The notes: generated by a model from the sequence alone, not told the origin. 64,000 nucleotides of DNA from Gelidibacter sp038243395 (GCA_038243395.1 JBBSRC010000003.1:30799-94798), one strand, 5' to 3'; positions 17,514 to 27,437 are shown, numbered from the stretch's first letter. Made by a program: numbers and translations.

Positions 17514-19148
17514 TTATCTGAAATCTTTGCTATAATTAGTGGGATACGTTCCGACATCTGCAGTGACGCCAGCAGCAATAAAATTAGAACCGTAGGTAGC
17601 ATCAATTGCTTTTAAAAATTGATTTGCCATGACGGCATAGCCTCTTGAAGTTAAATGAATACCGTCTAAACTTATTAATCCACCTCGTGCTAGATCCGTG
17701 GTAAATATAAAGTCACCATCCGGAACACCAGACATAGAAGCTTGTTCCAATATGCCTTTAAAATCTACTAATGCTAAGCCTTTAGAGGAGGCAACGGTTG
17801 ATATGGTTGTGTTATAAGCGTCAGTGGCGGTTTTTATCGCGCTTTGTTCTTGTGGGATCAAAACCCATTTGTCTTCTAATGGTAAAGTGACGCCTTCAAC
17901 AGAAAATTGACCAGCCAAAGCTTGAGGTAAACCCTGAGCCATTAATGCTTGTACAGCCGCCATATTTACTGTTCCAATTACATTGCTACTTGGTAGAACC
18001 AATAGATCAGCAGACGTAGCTTGTCTGGCTTGACCATAAGTTACCGCTAAAAGATTGGCAACCATTGGAGCTGCCTGAGCAGGCAGACCGAATTGTGCAA
18101 TAAATGCAGGAAATGTTGGACTTGCGTTTAAAGCTGAGGCCATTATAGATGAAATATTCGCAAGGCTTTCATCTTTAATAATTACTGCGCTTGCTTTAGA
18201 TTCATTAAAAACAATGACTCGAGATGGATCCACCTGAGCAAAAATTTGATTTAAAGCCCCAAATATAGAGTTCAACATTGGGATTTGTGGCCCAAATGAT
18301 GGGTTGGATGGATCTAATGGATTATGTGGTACGGTTGTAAAATGCGGTAAGCTAGTAATGTAAGGTACATTGGTAACCACACCTTTGGCGCCATTGGCCG
18401 TTAAAGCAGCTACTTGTCCCGAAAACACTTGGGCAAAAACATTTGGATCTGTAATGTCATTTCCACCGTAAGTAGCAGGATCAAGATTCCCAGTTTGATC
18501 GACGCCCGTTCCACCTGAAATGGCATAAGCTAAGACATCATTTCCTCCAACTTCGGAAAGTGTAAAAAATGTTGGATTTTGAGCAACTGCATCGCCAATG
18601 ATTGTTGCATTCGCACCGGAAGCCATTCTTGCAAAATAGGGATTTGCTTTCCCAACTGGAACGCCCTGAAGATTCCCATATCCAGGAGCGACGAAATGGA
18701 AACTTTTAGCACCAGGAACTCCCATATTATTAAAAGGACCGGTGAGAGTGCTAGTAACTTCTGTAGTAGGAGTGGCATCAATCAATTGTGGTTTGCTTTC
18801 AGCAATGTTGAAAAACAATCTTTGATTAGCAATTTGGTTCCCACCGAAAAGTAGACCACCAATATTATCTTTCATCAATGGTTGGGTAAAAGAACCACCA
18901 CCTACAGTGGCGAATTGTTCATTTAAAATATTTGGAAAAGAATTGGTCTGACTGGCCATAAACACGGCACCATCAGCATATCCTGCCGTAAAAGAAGCCC
19001 CGACAGCTACATATTTTGAAAAATCTACTGATCCCGCAATAAGCTCTGGTAATGGTTCGGGGGTTGGGTTATAATCATAGTCATCATCACTACATGCTGT
19101 AAAAACAACTAGGATAGTGGACAGCAGTAAATATTTTATATTTTTCAT
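17514..19148 (-). CDS. GDSL-like (SGNH) lipoprotein paired with a TonB receptor
   Basis: A 544-residue lipoprotein: signal peptide MKNIKYLLLSTILVVFTAC with the lipobox Cys followed by acidic residues (SDDD), which in Flavobacteria favours surface export. Block I of the SGNH fold is VAVGASFTAGYADG (Ser about residue 52), block III-like NDVL occurs in SEVGGNDVLAYAI, and block V is DGIHLTSRGYAVMAN near the C terminus. It is likely an esterase or lipase, though the long insertion between blocks III and V is unlike small GDSL enzymes. It begins 12 bases after the TonB receptor, so the two probably work together on an ester- or lipid-containing nutrient. Confidence 0.85.
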   Translation of the reverse strand: MKNIKYLLLSTILVVFTACSDDDYDYNPTPEPLPELIAGSVDFSKYVAVGASFTAGYADGAVFMASQTNSFPNILNEQFATVGGGSFTQPLMKDNIGGLLFGGNQIANQRLFFNIAESKPQLIDATPTTEVTSTLTGPFNNMGVPGAKSFHFVAPGYGNLQGVPVGKANPYFARMASGANATIIGDAVAQNPTFFTLSEVGGNDVLAYAISGGTGVDQTGNLDPATYGGNDITDPNVFAQVFSGQVAALTANGAKGVVTNVPYITSLPHFTTVPHNPLDPSNPSFGPQIPMLNSIFGALNQIFAQVDPSRVIVFNESKASAVIIKDESLANISSIMASALNASPTFPAFIAQFGLPAQAAPMVANLLAVTYGQARQATSADLLVLPSSNVIGTVNMAAVQALMAQGLPQALAGQFSVEGVTLPLEDKWVLIPQEQSAIKTATDAYNTTISTVASSKGLALVDFKGILEQASMSGVPDGDFIFTTDLARGGLISLDGIHLTSRGYAVMANQFLKAIDATYGSNFIAAGVTADVGTYPTNYSKDFR

Positions 19149-19160
19149 TGTTTAGTTTTT

Positions 19161-21911
19161 TTATAGGTTGTTGATTGTCCAGGACACATAATACATTGAA
19201 CCAATAGAGCCCGTTCCAATAGCTGTGAAGTACTCTTTGCCTAAAACATTGGTTGCTCCCGCTTTAAAAGTTGACTTTAAAGATGGTACCGTAAAGTTTA
19301 CTTGTGCATCCAATGAGTGAAATGCAGGAATGTCGCCATCACCAAAAGTGGCTTGCCAGTAGTATTTATCACTCCATCTCCAGGCCGTATTAAATCCGAA
19401 GTTTTTGAACAAATTTGCGTTACCAAAACTAACTTTTGCTTTGTGTTCTGGGGTGTTAAAACTTGTTTTAAAATCGGGAAAGGAGGCTTGATCAAAATCT
19501 TGTTTAGTGTAAGTATAACTTCCGCCTAAGTCAAAATTTCCGAGAACTTTAGTTTCTAAACCGATAGATCCTCCGTAAGAATTGACATCAGCTTTTGAAT
19601 TGGTATACGTTTGGTATACTTGATAATCGCCATTACCAATTGCCGCTAAAGAAAGGGCATTGTCACCTACAGTTCCATAAAAAGGAGCGATTACAACTTC
19701 ACCCGAAATGAAATCTTTGTATTTGTTGTAGTACACACTCATATCAACGATCACCCTATTAACCTTTCCTCTGTAGCCTACTTCTGCAGAAGTGATTTTT
19801 TCAGGTGTTACAAGAGCAGAATTTCCGATTTCTAAATCGGCGGGGTTCAAGGATTCCGCAAAAGCGGATACAGATGATGCTAAATAAGAATTTGTATATG
19901 CAGCTCCACCTGTTTGCGTTAGTTGAGCTGGCTGTCCATAGGCAACTTGACCGGCGGCGCTAATATCATAATTCCTAACATATCTGTCTAAGTTAGAAGG
20001 TGCTGATCCTACAAGAATTGCTCTACCCGCATCAAGGCCGATAAATAAATCTTGAGTGGCAGGGTTTCTGAAACCAGTTTGTACTGACGCTCTAATATTA
20101 TGATTTGGATTTACTGTAAAACCTGCAGAAATTCTTGGAGATACAAATCCATCAAAAAATTCAGATTTGTCATATCGGGCAGATCCTGTTAATTTCAAAC
20201 GCATTTCATTTCCGAGATCGAAGTCTTTTTGCATTTGTGTATAAACTCCAAATTCTGAGTACGGAATATTTCCATCATAATCTGTGTAAATAGTTCCCGA
20301 AGAATTTAGATCGTATTTTCTGTAAGATCCACCGACTTGAATATCAATGACGTCCCATAAGTGGCTGAAGTTGTAATTACCATCGGCATGTGAGTATTTA
20401 GACTGATCTTTAAATTGTGATCCGGTCGAAAAATTTGGATCCGCAATAATGGCATCAAAAGCAGATTTAAACTCAGGAGTTCCTGGTACCAATCTTCCAG
20501 TATCTGCAACATTTCTAGCTGCTGCGTGAGCCTGCGCATCAGTTCCACCGCCAAGAGTCGCACCGGCGTAGGTTTGAATGTAATCTCCAAACCATTCAGC
20601 GTCTGGTTTCCAAGCACGGTTAATGTTAATTCCCGTAAAAACCATATCATAAGAATCTCCAGCATTATCGGAAACTACATAACCTCTTAAAAAGAAGTTG
20701 TCATTTTTAATTTCAATTTTGTGTTGTTGCTGGGTAAAATTAGTGATGGCATATCGATTAGTTCCTTGGTAAATTGTAGATCCTGTACCAATTTTACCAA
20801 CATACTGTATTTCAAAATCGTTAGCCCATGGTCTTAAATATAAGCCCCAGTCTGCCTTAATACTTTCTGCATTGTAATCCGTTAAATCACGTTCTTCATA
20901 ACCCGTTCTGCTAACAACAACATCTGGTATAATTCCTAAACCTCCCGAAGCTGCTCTTATATTTGTCGATACTTCATCCCCATAAACATTATAACCATCA
21001 TAATCAATACTGGCTCTGGTAGCACCACCACTTGGTTTTCCACCATAATTATTGGCGGTCCAGTCAGTTCCTTTTAACCACCCAAAATTCACTTTCGCGG
21101 CGAAGTAGTCATTGAATTTATAAGCCATTCTTAAGCCTGAATCTCTATAAGTATTGTCTCCACTTGCATCTTGTGAGGTAATGCCTTGTTTGTGATATCC
21201 GCTAATACCTTGAAAGTCGAAAGGGTTTTTACTACGCATAAAAAGAATTCCGTTAAATGCGTTCGCACCATATAAAGCAGATGCAGCTCCTGGTAATAAC
21301 TCAACACTCAAAACATCGGTTTCATTCATACCTACTAAGTTTCCGATGGGGAAGTTCAACGCGGCAGAAGAATTGTCCATGCCATCCACCAACTGCATAA
21401 AACGCGTGTTGGCAAAAGTGGCAAATCCTCTTGTGTTAATGGACTTAAAAGTTAAACTGTTCGTATTGACATCAACACCTTTTAAGTTTTCCAGTCCATC
21501 ATAAAATCCAGCGGAGGCGGTGTTTTTTATTTCCTTGAGACCAAATCTTTCAACCGTAACAGGCGATTCAAACACGCGTTCCGGGGTTCTTGACGCCGAG
21601 ATAACTACTTCATCCAAAGAAGTCCCTTCAGTAAGTCTAAAGTCAACAGTTTGAATTGCTGTAGTCACTTGTTTTGTTACCGTCTCAAATCCGACACTAC
21701 TTACTTGAATCGAAAAAGGCGGTGTTTGCGATACATTAAAAGTATAATTTCCGTCAAAGTCTGTGATTGTCCCAGTTGATGTGCCTACAATAATTACATT
21801 GGCACCTGGTAAAGGTTGGCCAGTAGCATCTGTTACGTGTCCTTTTACTGTGGTTTGCGCATAAGTAAGCGCAACACTAAGCAGCATCATAATCTTAAGT
21901 ATTGTTTTCAT
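19161..21911 (-). CDS. TonB-dependent receptor with carboxypeptidase-like regulatory domain
   Basis: A 916-residue outer membrane receptor. It has a signal peptide (MKTILKIMMLLSVALTYAQ), a CarboxypepD_reg-like domain (VKGHVTDATGQPLPGANVIIVGTS, about 22-105), a linker with the TonB-box-like LDEVVISASRTPERVFESP, a plug domain (about 110-230; INTRGFATFANTRF, LLPGAASALYGANAFNGIL) and a 22-stranded barrel ending in GSMYYVSWTINNL. It imports an unknown substrate using TonB energy. It lacks the SusD partner; the co-transcribed GDSL lipoprotein fills that place in the operon. Confidence 0.93.
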   Translation of the reverse strand: MKTILKIMMLLSVALTYAQTTVKGHVTDATGQPLPGANVIIVGTSTGTITDFDGNYTFNVSQTPPFSIQVSSVGFETVTKQVTTAIQTVDFRLTEGTSLDEVVISASRTPERVFESPVTVERFGLKEIKNTASAGFYDGLENLKGVDVNTNSLTFKSINTRGFATFANTRFMQLVDGMDNSSAALNFPIGNLVGMNETDVLSVELLPGAASALYGANAFNGILFMRSKNPFDFQGISGYHKQGITSQDASGDNTYRDSGLRMAYKFNDYFAAKVNFGWLKGTDWTANNYGGKPSGGATRASIDYDGYNVYGDEVSTNIRAASGGLGIIPDVVVSRTGYEERDLTDYNAESIKADWGLYLRPWANDFEIQYVGKIGTGSTIYQGTNRYAITNFTQQQHKIEIKNDNFFLRGYVVSDNAGDSYDMVFTGININRAWKPDAEWFGDYIQTYAGATLGGGTDAQAHAAARNVADTGRLVPGTPEFKSAFDAIIADPNFSTGSQFKDQSKYSHADGNYNFSHLWDVIDIQVGGSYRKYDLNSSGTIYTDYDGNIPYSEFGVYTQMQKDFDLGNEMRLKLTGSARYDKSEFFDGFVSPRISAGFTVNPNHNIRASVQTGFRNPATQDLFIGLDAGRAILVGSAPSNLDRYVRNYDISAAGQVAYGQPAQLTQTGGAAYTNSYLASSVSAFAESLNPADLEIGNSALVTPEKITSAEVGYRGKVNRVIVDMSVYYNKYKDFISGEVVIAPFYGTVGDNALSLAAIGNGDYQVYQTYTNSKADVNSYGGSIGLETKVLGNFDLGGSYTYTKQDFDQASFPDFKTSFNTPEHKAKVSFGNANLFKNFGFNTAWRWSDKYYWQATFGDGDIPAFHSLDAQVNFTVPSLKSTFKAGATNVLGKEYFTAIGTGSIGSMYYVSWTINNL

Positions 21912-22044
21912 TTTAGGGAGTTAGTTGATTTTGGATACCAATATAAATAATAAAATGATACTTTGAATTGTTTTTATATGAAATTATGCGTGCATAGTAT
22001 TATTTAATAAAGAAATGATTGTTATTTTCGGAATTCCTTAAAAA

Positions 22045-22086
22045 AACAAGGCTAAAAGCTATAATTAAATAGCTTTTAGCCTTGTT
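22045..22086. terminator. strong terminator after glmS
   Basis: An 18-base perfect stem starts AACAAGGCTAAAAGCTAT, with an AATTAA loop and A/T tracts outside. It ends the glgA-like/DUF4270/glmS operon on the minus strand. Confidence 0.92.
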
Positions 22087-22126
22087 TACACATATTTATT
22101 TCAGAATTGGTACTCTGAAAGATTGA

Positions 22127-23974
22127 TTATTCTACCGTAACTGATTTAGCGAGATTTCGTGGTTGATCCACATTTCTCCCTAACATCACTGCAATATGAT
22201 ATGATAATAATTGCAAGGGAATCGTTGTTAATAATGGCGATAAATTCTCTAAAGTTTCGGGAACTTCAATGACATAATCTGCCAGTTCTCTAACGTGTTC
22301 ATCACCTTCGGTTACAATGGCAATAATTTTTCCTTTTCGTGCTTTTATCTCCTGAATATTACTGACTATTTTTTCATAATGTCCTTTTTTCGTCGCGACT
22401 ATTATGACCGGCATATTTTCATCAATGAGCGCAATAGGACCATGTTTCATTTCGGCAGCAGGATAGCCTTCCGCATGAATGTATGAGATTTCCTTAAGTT
22501 TTAGCGCGCCTTCTAAAGCGACAGGAAAGTTATAGCCTCGCCCTAAATAAAGCATATTAGGCGAGTCTTTAAAAGTTCTCGCGATCTCTTGGATATGTTT
22601 ATCTGCTTTTAAAGCAGTTTTTACCTTTTCAGGGATAAGTTCAAGTTCTTGCAATTGTCTGCGGTAGTCGGTGCTAGACATAGTGCCTTTCGCTCGGGCT
22701 AAACGCAATGCTATTAAAGTTAAAACGGTAATTTGAGTGGTAAAAGCTTTAGTGGAAGCTACCCCAATTTCTGGACCTGCATGTGTGTAGGCGCCCGCAT
22801 TTGTTTCTCTTGCAATTGACGAGCCAACCACATTACATACTCCAAATACAAAAGCACCTTTAGATTTGGCCAATTTAATAGCCGCTAAAGTATCTGCTGT
22901 TTCCCCGGATTGTGAAATTGAAATCACAACGTCTTTTTCGGTAATAACAGGATTTCTATATCTAAATTCTGAAGCATACTCAACTTCAACAGGAATTCTT
23001 GCTAGGTCTTCAAAAATATACTCGGCTACCAAACCTGCGTGCCATGAAGTTCCACAAGCTACAATAATAATACGATCCGCATTTAAAATACGCTTCATAT
23101 TGTCTTCAACCCCCGCCATTTTTATGATGCCTTCATTGACTAATAAACGACCTCTGTAAGTGTCTTTTATTGCCAATGGTTGCTCGTAAATTTCTTTGAG
23201 CATAAAATGTTCGTAGCCGCCCTTTTCAATCTGCTCTAAATTGAGTTGCAGTTTTTGAATGTAAGGATTAACCAGAGTATCGTCTTGAATTTTTCTGATT
23301 TTGATGTCTTTATCTAATCTAATAATTGCCATTTCTTCATCTTCAAGATAAATAGCATTTTCAGTGTATTCAATGAAAGGAGAAGCATCACTAGCAATAA
23401 AAAACTCACCATCTCCGATGCCAATAGCCAATGGACTTCCTAATTTGGCCACAACAATCTCATTGGGTTTAGTTTTATCAAACACAGCAATGGCGTAAGC
23501 TCCGACAACCTGGTTGAGCGCTATTTGAACTGCTTTTCCGAGTTTGATGTTTTCATTGATCATGACATCTTCAATCAAATTGATCAATACTTCAGTATCC
23601 GTATCAGATTGAAAAGTATAGCCACGTTGAATAAGTTCTTTCTTTAACGTATCATAATTTTCAATGATGCCATTATGAATGATGGCCAGATTACCTGAAT
23701 TTGAAAAATGCGGGTGCGAGTTCACATCATTGGGAACACCATGAGTGGCCCAACGCGTGTGTCCGATACCCAGTTTTCCACTGGTTGACATTTCTTTTTC
23801 TAAGCGCTCCTGCAAATCGGCCACCTTGCCTTTTGTTTTGCACATATTGAGGTCATTGCCATCGTATAAAGCAATACCGGCACTATCGTAGCCTCGGTAT
23901 TCTAAACGTTGCAATCCCTTTAAAATAATCGGGTAGGCCTCTCTATGGCCAATGTATCCAACAATTCCACACAT
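22127..23974 (-). CDS. glmS: glutamine-fructose-6-phosphate aminotransferase (isomerizing)
   Basis: A 615-residue enzyme. The N-terminal glutaminase domain starts MCGIVGYIGHREAYP with the nucleophile Cys2 and contains RLEYRGYDSAGIAL and GIGHTRWATHG. Two SIS domains follow (ACGTSWHAG, ISQSGETADTLAA; then YLGRGYNFPVALEGALKLKEISYIHAEGYPAAEMKHGPIALI), and the C terminus is LAKSVTVE with the catalytic Lys. It makes glucosamine-6-phosphate for peptidoglycan and LPS. It starts 6 bases after the DUF4270 gene, so it is in the same operon. The leader shows no glmS ribozyme. Confidence 0.98.
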   Translation of the reverse strand: MCGIVGYIGHREAYPIILKGLQRLEYRGYDSAGIALYDGNDLNMCKTKGKVADLQERLEKEMSTSGKLGIGHTRWATHGVPNDVNSHPHFSNSGNLAIIHNGIIENYDTLKKELIQRGYTFQSDTDTEVLINLIEDVMINENIKLGKAVQIALNQVVGAYAIAVFDKTKPNEIVVAKLGSPLAIGIGDGEFFIASDASPFIEYTENAIYLEDEEMAIIRLDKDIKIRKIQDDTLVNPYIQKLQLNLEQIEKGGYEHFMLKEIYEQPLAIKDTYRGRLLVNEGIIKMAGVEDNMKRILNADRIIIVACGTSWHAGLVAEYIFEDLARIPVEVEYASEFRYRNPVITEKDVVISISQSGETADTLAAIKLAKSKGAFVFGVCNVVGSSIARETNAGAYTHAGPEIGVASTKAFTTQITVLTLIALRLARAKGTMSSTDYRRQLQELELIPEKVKTALKADKHIQEIARTFKDSPNMLYLGRGYNFPVALEGALKLKEISYIHAEGYPAAEMKHGPIALIDENMPVIIVATKKGHYEKIVSNIQEIKARKGKIIAIVTEGDEHVRELADYVIEVPETLENLSPLLTTIPLQLLSYHIAVMLGRNVDQPRNLAKSVTVE

Positions 23975-23980
23975 AATTAA

Positions 23981-25621
23981 TTAGTTGTTTGGTTCAGTAT
24001 AAAATATCTCCAAATATAATTTTTTTTCATCACCAATGGCCTTATTGCCATATAGAACTGTTCCTTTTGGAGAGAGTATGGAGCTGACAGGCACTGTTTT
24101 GATTGGACTGTTTTCAGACGACAGGATTGATTTTTGTGGAAGGGGAACGAGTGTTTTGCTATTGTTATCCAAAGCAGTTTCAGCGTTCACGTTTATAGAC
24201 ACTGCAATGCCTAAACTCACATTAGATGAATCCTTTGTTAAAAGATTCTTGATGTGTTCTGTGATTTTTATTTTGTATTTAACGCCTTGAGAATTCTTTT
24301 CTTTACCTACGCGTTGTAATTTTCCAAGATGGTTAATCCTAGAATCATTATCGTTGACCATATCTGCCGAATCAAAAGAGTAATCAGCTAAAGGAATTTT
24401 ATTTTTTGCATCATAAATGTAGATTCGATCAGGTTCCTGACCTTGTGTAAGCGCTTGATCGACCCAAAAAATCAAATTGGCTTCATTGACCAATCTTTTG
24501 GCTTTTTTGAATTTTCCATTCTCTGTTTCAACAAAATCATTTTTGAATTCTTCAAATTCCGTAAGCGTACTCTCATCACTATCTAAGTCAGTACCACCAA
24601 AAAGTTTAATGACTGCCATCGAACCTTGACCGCCTTTAAGGTATAATTTCTCATCTCCCGTAATTGGATCACCGTCAGGAATTGGTAATACTAAATCATT
24701 ATCAAAAAAGTTAATTTTATTATTTGAAAAACCCATTCTATATGAGCCTTCAACACGTTCGCCATCAGTTACAGTTGGAGGTGAGCTGTAATACAGCGTA
24801 ATATTAGCATTGCCCGATCCTAAATCGAGGAGCATCATACTGCCATTATTATCGATGGCCTGAGCTTCAAAATAAAGACCTCTAAAGTAATTCTGAAAGT
24901 TATTATCATTGCTCAGTTCAGCTTCTCCGCCTTTAAGAATGATTTTGTTATTCCAGAATTCAGGAGCCATTTTAAATCGCATGGCAGGGGCTAAAAGCGT
25001 ACTATCTTTGCCTTTTTTCAACTTGATTTGTTTGTTGCTTGGCGTGAACTGAGTAATATCCAGTAACTCAGTTCCTCGTAGGGAAGCCAACGGAATTTCA
25101 CTTGATGCCGATAAAGAACGGTCAGAATAATACTTTTGAGGCATGTCAAATCCTGCTGAAGGATCAAAACTTCTCAGAAAATAAGTATTCTCATAAATTT
25201 TAAAGTTGATAGGATCGGAACCAAAAATGGAGTCTAACTTATACGAGGTTATTCCTTTTTCGATGCCTTTAGACTGGCTAAAATAAGGAATCGTTAATAC
25301 TACAGAATCTAAAGTTGTTTCCGCAGGAAATTTTGGATTCATTGCGGTTGGCGACAACTGCGTTACAAAACTTGCAGTGGTATTGCCATAGACCAAGTCC
25401 TTGTAAACACCTAATAAATTAGAAGGTAAACCATTGGTTTGAACCGGACCTAACTTTTTGTTATAGGCAATAACCTCATACTGTTTGTCAGAAACTCCAA
25501 AATTGTTTTCTCCAATAATATCGGAGTCAAGAGATATAAAATCTTTGTCACATGCAACGACTACGGTCATCAATATAGCTAAGACAATTAGGTTTTTTGA
25601 GGCGGATTTTATTTTTTTCAT
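23981..25621 (-). CDS. DUF4270 lipoprotein
   Basis: A 546-residue protein with a lipoprotein signal (ILMTVVVACDKDF). The DUF4270 pattern follows: DSDIIGENNFGVSDKQYEV near the N terminus, then repeated beta-rich stretches such as PAETTLDSVVLTIPYFSQ and SYRMGFSNNKINFF, and a C-terminal IFYTEP strand. The family is restricted to Bacteroidetes and its role is unknown. Its conserved position between a GlgA-like protein and glmS hints at envelope glycan work, but this is inference from location only. Confidence 0.88.
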   Translation of the reverse strand: MKKIKSASKNLIVLAILMTVVVACDKDFISLDSDIIGENNFGVSDKQYEVIAYNKKLGPVQTNGLPSNLLGVYKDLVYGNTTASFVTQLSPTAMNPKFPAETTLDSVVLTIPYFSQSKGIEKGITSYKLDSIFGSDPINFKIYENTYFLRSFDPSAGFDMPQKYYSDRSLSASSEIPLASLRGTELLDITQFTPSNKQIKLKKGKDSTLLAPAMRFKMAPEFWNNKIILKGGEAELSNDNNFQNYFRGLYFEAQAIDNNGSMMLLDLGSGNANITLYYSSPPTVTDGERVEGSYRMGFSNNKINFFDNDLVLPIPDGDPITGDEKLYLKGGQGSMAVIKLFGGTDLDSDESTLTEFEEFKNDFVETENGKFKKAKRLVNEANLIFWVDQALTQGQEPDRIYIYDAKNKIPLADYSFDSADMVNDNDSRINHLGKLQRVGKEKNSQGVKYKIKITEHIKNLLTKDSSNVSLGIAVSINVNAETALDNNSKTLVPLPQKSILSSENSPIKTVPVSSILSPKGTVLYGNKAIGDEKKLYLEIFYTEPNN

Positions 25622-25669
25622 TACTATCTTTAGATGGATTTAAAAGCAGATAAAACAGTCTTAGCTGGT

Positions 25670-26479
25670 TTAGTTCAATATTGTATTATTGTAAAAGTCA
25701 CTATAAGGCTCAGCAAAGTCTTCTTGTGAAAAATAGTCTAGAACTGGTTTTTTAGAAGCTTCGATGTAATCTTCCAATTCTTTTGGAAGTTCAGCAGACC
25801 CTTTTATCAAGGCATCCGAGTAGTCAATAGCAACCTTCATTAAGTTAATGTAGCTTGGGTTTTCTAAAACCTTAATTGCGGACTCATCGATGTTATCGAA
25901 TTTCACTTTGTTTATCATGCCCATATCTAACGTACCTTCAAAGCTTTGATTGTATATAGACGTTACAATTTTGCTATCCGTAAATAATGGCTCGTTTTTA
26001 TAATATTCTTTAAGGTAGATTGGGAGCAAGGACGCTAACCAACCGTTGACGTGTATAACGTCCGGAGCCCAATTGAGTTTTTTTACGGTTTCAATAACAC
26101 CTTTAGCAAAAAATATGGCGCGTTCGTCATTATCTGCATAAAGATTGCCATCTTCATCAGTCAATGTCGCTTTTCTCTTAAAGTATTCTTCATTATCAAT
26201 AAAATAAACCTGAATTCTTTCTTTAGGAATCGAGGCTACTTTAATGACTAAGGGCATATCCAAGTCGTTGATGACCAAATTAATACCCGAAAGTCTTATT
26301 ACTTCATGCAGTTGATGTCTACGTTCATTTATGTTTCCATACCTTGGCATGAATATTCGTATTTGCCCACCTTGTTTATTTACCATTCTTGGTGCTTCAA
26401 ACGACATTGAAGAAATTTCAGTTTCAGGCAAATAAGGTACAACCTCGGAAGACACGTACAATATTCTCTTATCTTTCAT
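25670..26479 (-). CDS. single-domain glycogen/starch synthase-like protein, likely non-catalytic
   Basis: A 269-residue protein matching only the N-terminal Rossmann domain of GT5 glycogen synthases: ILYVSSEVVPYLPETE, IRIFMPRYGNINERRHQLHEV, WAPDVIHVNGWLASLLPIYLK. Full GlgA is about 470-530 residues, and the C-terminal donor-binding domain is absent. The KTGGL motif that binds ADP-glucose near the N terminus is replaced by a segment around EISSMSFEAPRMV. It is therefore probably not a glycogen synthase. It is divergent from panC, with 109 bases between them, and leads the DUF4270-glmS operon. The short form next to panC is, from memory, widespread in Bacteroidetes. Confidence 0.85.
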   Translation of the reverse strand: MKDKRILYVSSEVVPYLPETEISSMSFEAPRMVNKQGGQIRIFMPRYGNINERRHQLHEVIRLSGINLVINDLDMPLVIKVASIPKERIQVYFIDNEEYFKRKATLTDEDGNLYADNDERAIFFAKGVIETVKKLNWAPDVIHVNGWLASLLPIYLKEYYKNEPLFTDSKIVTSIYNQSFEGTLDMGMINKVKFDNIDESAIKVLENPSYINLMKVAIDYSDALIKGSAELPKELEDYIEASKKPVLDYFSQEDFAEPYSDFYNNTILN

Positions 26480-26555
26480 AAATCACGTATTTAAAAAAAT
26501 TATAAATTAAAACACGCAAAAGTACTAAATTTTATGCAGATTGTTTGTAAAATCT

Positions 26556-26563
26556 TAAGTTTG
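26556..26563 (+). promoter_or_regulatory. TAnnTTTG -7 box for panC
   Basis: TAAGTTTG matches the consensus and lies 25 bases before the panC ATG within the divergent gap. A good -33 box was not found at the right distance. Confidence 0.35.
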
Positions 26564-26588
26564 CACCTAGTTAATTTTTTGTTATAGG

Positions 26589-27437
26589 ATGATAATCTGC
26601 CATAAAAAAGAAGATTTAAGACACGCTCTGGACGGGTTAGGTCTCGAAAATAAAACTCTTGGTTTTGTGCCCACTATGGGCGCATTACATGAAGGGCATT
26701 TATCGTTAATTCAGCAAGGTCTGCTGGAGAATGATAGGATGGTGGTCAGTATTTTTGTCAATCCAACGCAATTTGACAATAATACCGATCTGGAGAAATA
26801 TCCAAGAAGCTTAGAGCATGACTTAGAATTATTGCTAACGCTTTCAAATGATATCATTGTTTATGCACCATCGGCTGATGATATTTATGAAGGTAAAATA
26901 ACCTCTGAGAAATTTGACTTTGATGGTTTAGAGCATCAGATGGAAGGGAAATTCCGTAATGGTCATTTTGATGGGGTCGGCACTGTTGTAAAACGTTTAT
27001 TCCAAATTGTAAAGCCAGATGTGGCGTATTTCGGAAAGAAGGATTTCCAGCAATTACGAATCATCGAAAAGTTGGTTGAAACGTATCATTTACCTGTAAA
27101 AGTTATAGGTTGTGAGATTTTTAGGGCTGAGGACGGGTTGGCTATGAGTTCAAGAAATGAACGTCTGTCCCAAGTTCAGCGGCAAGCCGTGCCATTTATA
27201 TACGCCACACTAAAAGCTGCCAAAAAACGTTATGGCACAGATAGTGCTAATGACGTCAAGGAATGGGTTGAGAAACAGTTTGCCACTCAGGAATTGCTTG
27301 CCTTGGAATATTTTACCATTGCTGATGAGTTAACCCTAGAATCCACTGAAAAAAAATCAAAATTAAATTCATACCGAGCGTTTATTGCGGTGTTTGTTGG
27401 TGACATCAGACTTATTGATAATATAGCGCTAAATTAA
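26589..27437 (+). CDS. panC: pantothenate synthetase
   Basis: A 282-residue pantoate-beta-alanine ligase. It has the nucleotidyltransferase HIGH-type motif in PTMGALHEGHLSLI, FVNPTQFDNNTDL, GQL-type residues in YFGKKDFQQLRII and the KMS-type AMSSRNERL. It joins pantoate and beta-alanine with ATP to give pantothenate. panD follows after 13 bases and supplies the beta-alanine, although panD also has its own promoter box. Confidence 0.97.
   Translation: MIICHKKEDLRHALDGLGLENKTLGFVPTMGALHEGHLSLIQQGLLENDRMVVSIFVNPTQFDNNTDLEKYPRSLEHDLELLLTLSNDIIVYAPSADDIYEGKITSEKFDFDGLEHQMEGKFRNGHFDGVGTVVKRLFQIVKPDVAYFGKKDFQQLRIIEKLVETYHLPVKVIGCEIFRAEDGLAMSSRNERLSQVQRQAVPFIYATLKAAKKRYGTDSANDVKEWVEKQFATQELLALEYFTIADELTLESTEKKSKLNSYRAFIAVFVGDIRLIDNIALN

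Noticed and set aside
17331..17615. 94-codon plus-strand frame between atpD and the GDSL gene
   Set aside because: It covers the atpD promoter, a terminator and the end of the GDSL gene, so it is not coding.
20306..20665. 119-codon minus-strand frame inside the TonB receptor
   Set aside because: It overlaps the conserved receptor frame in another phase and has no family resemblance.
21912..22126. Possible glmS ribozyme or other riboswitch near glmS
   Set aside because: This is downstream of glmS and holds only a terminator; the true upstream side is the DUF4270 gene 6 bases away.
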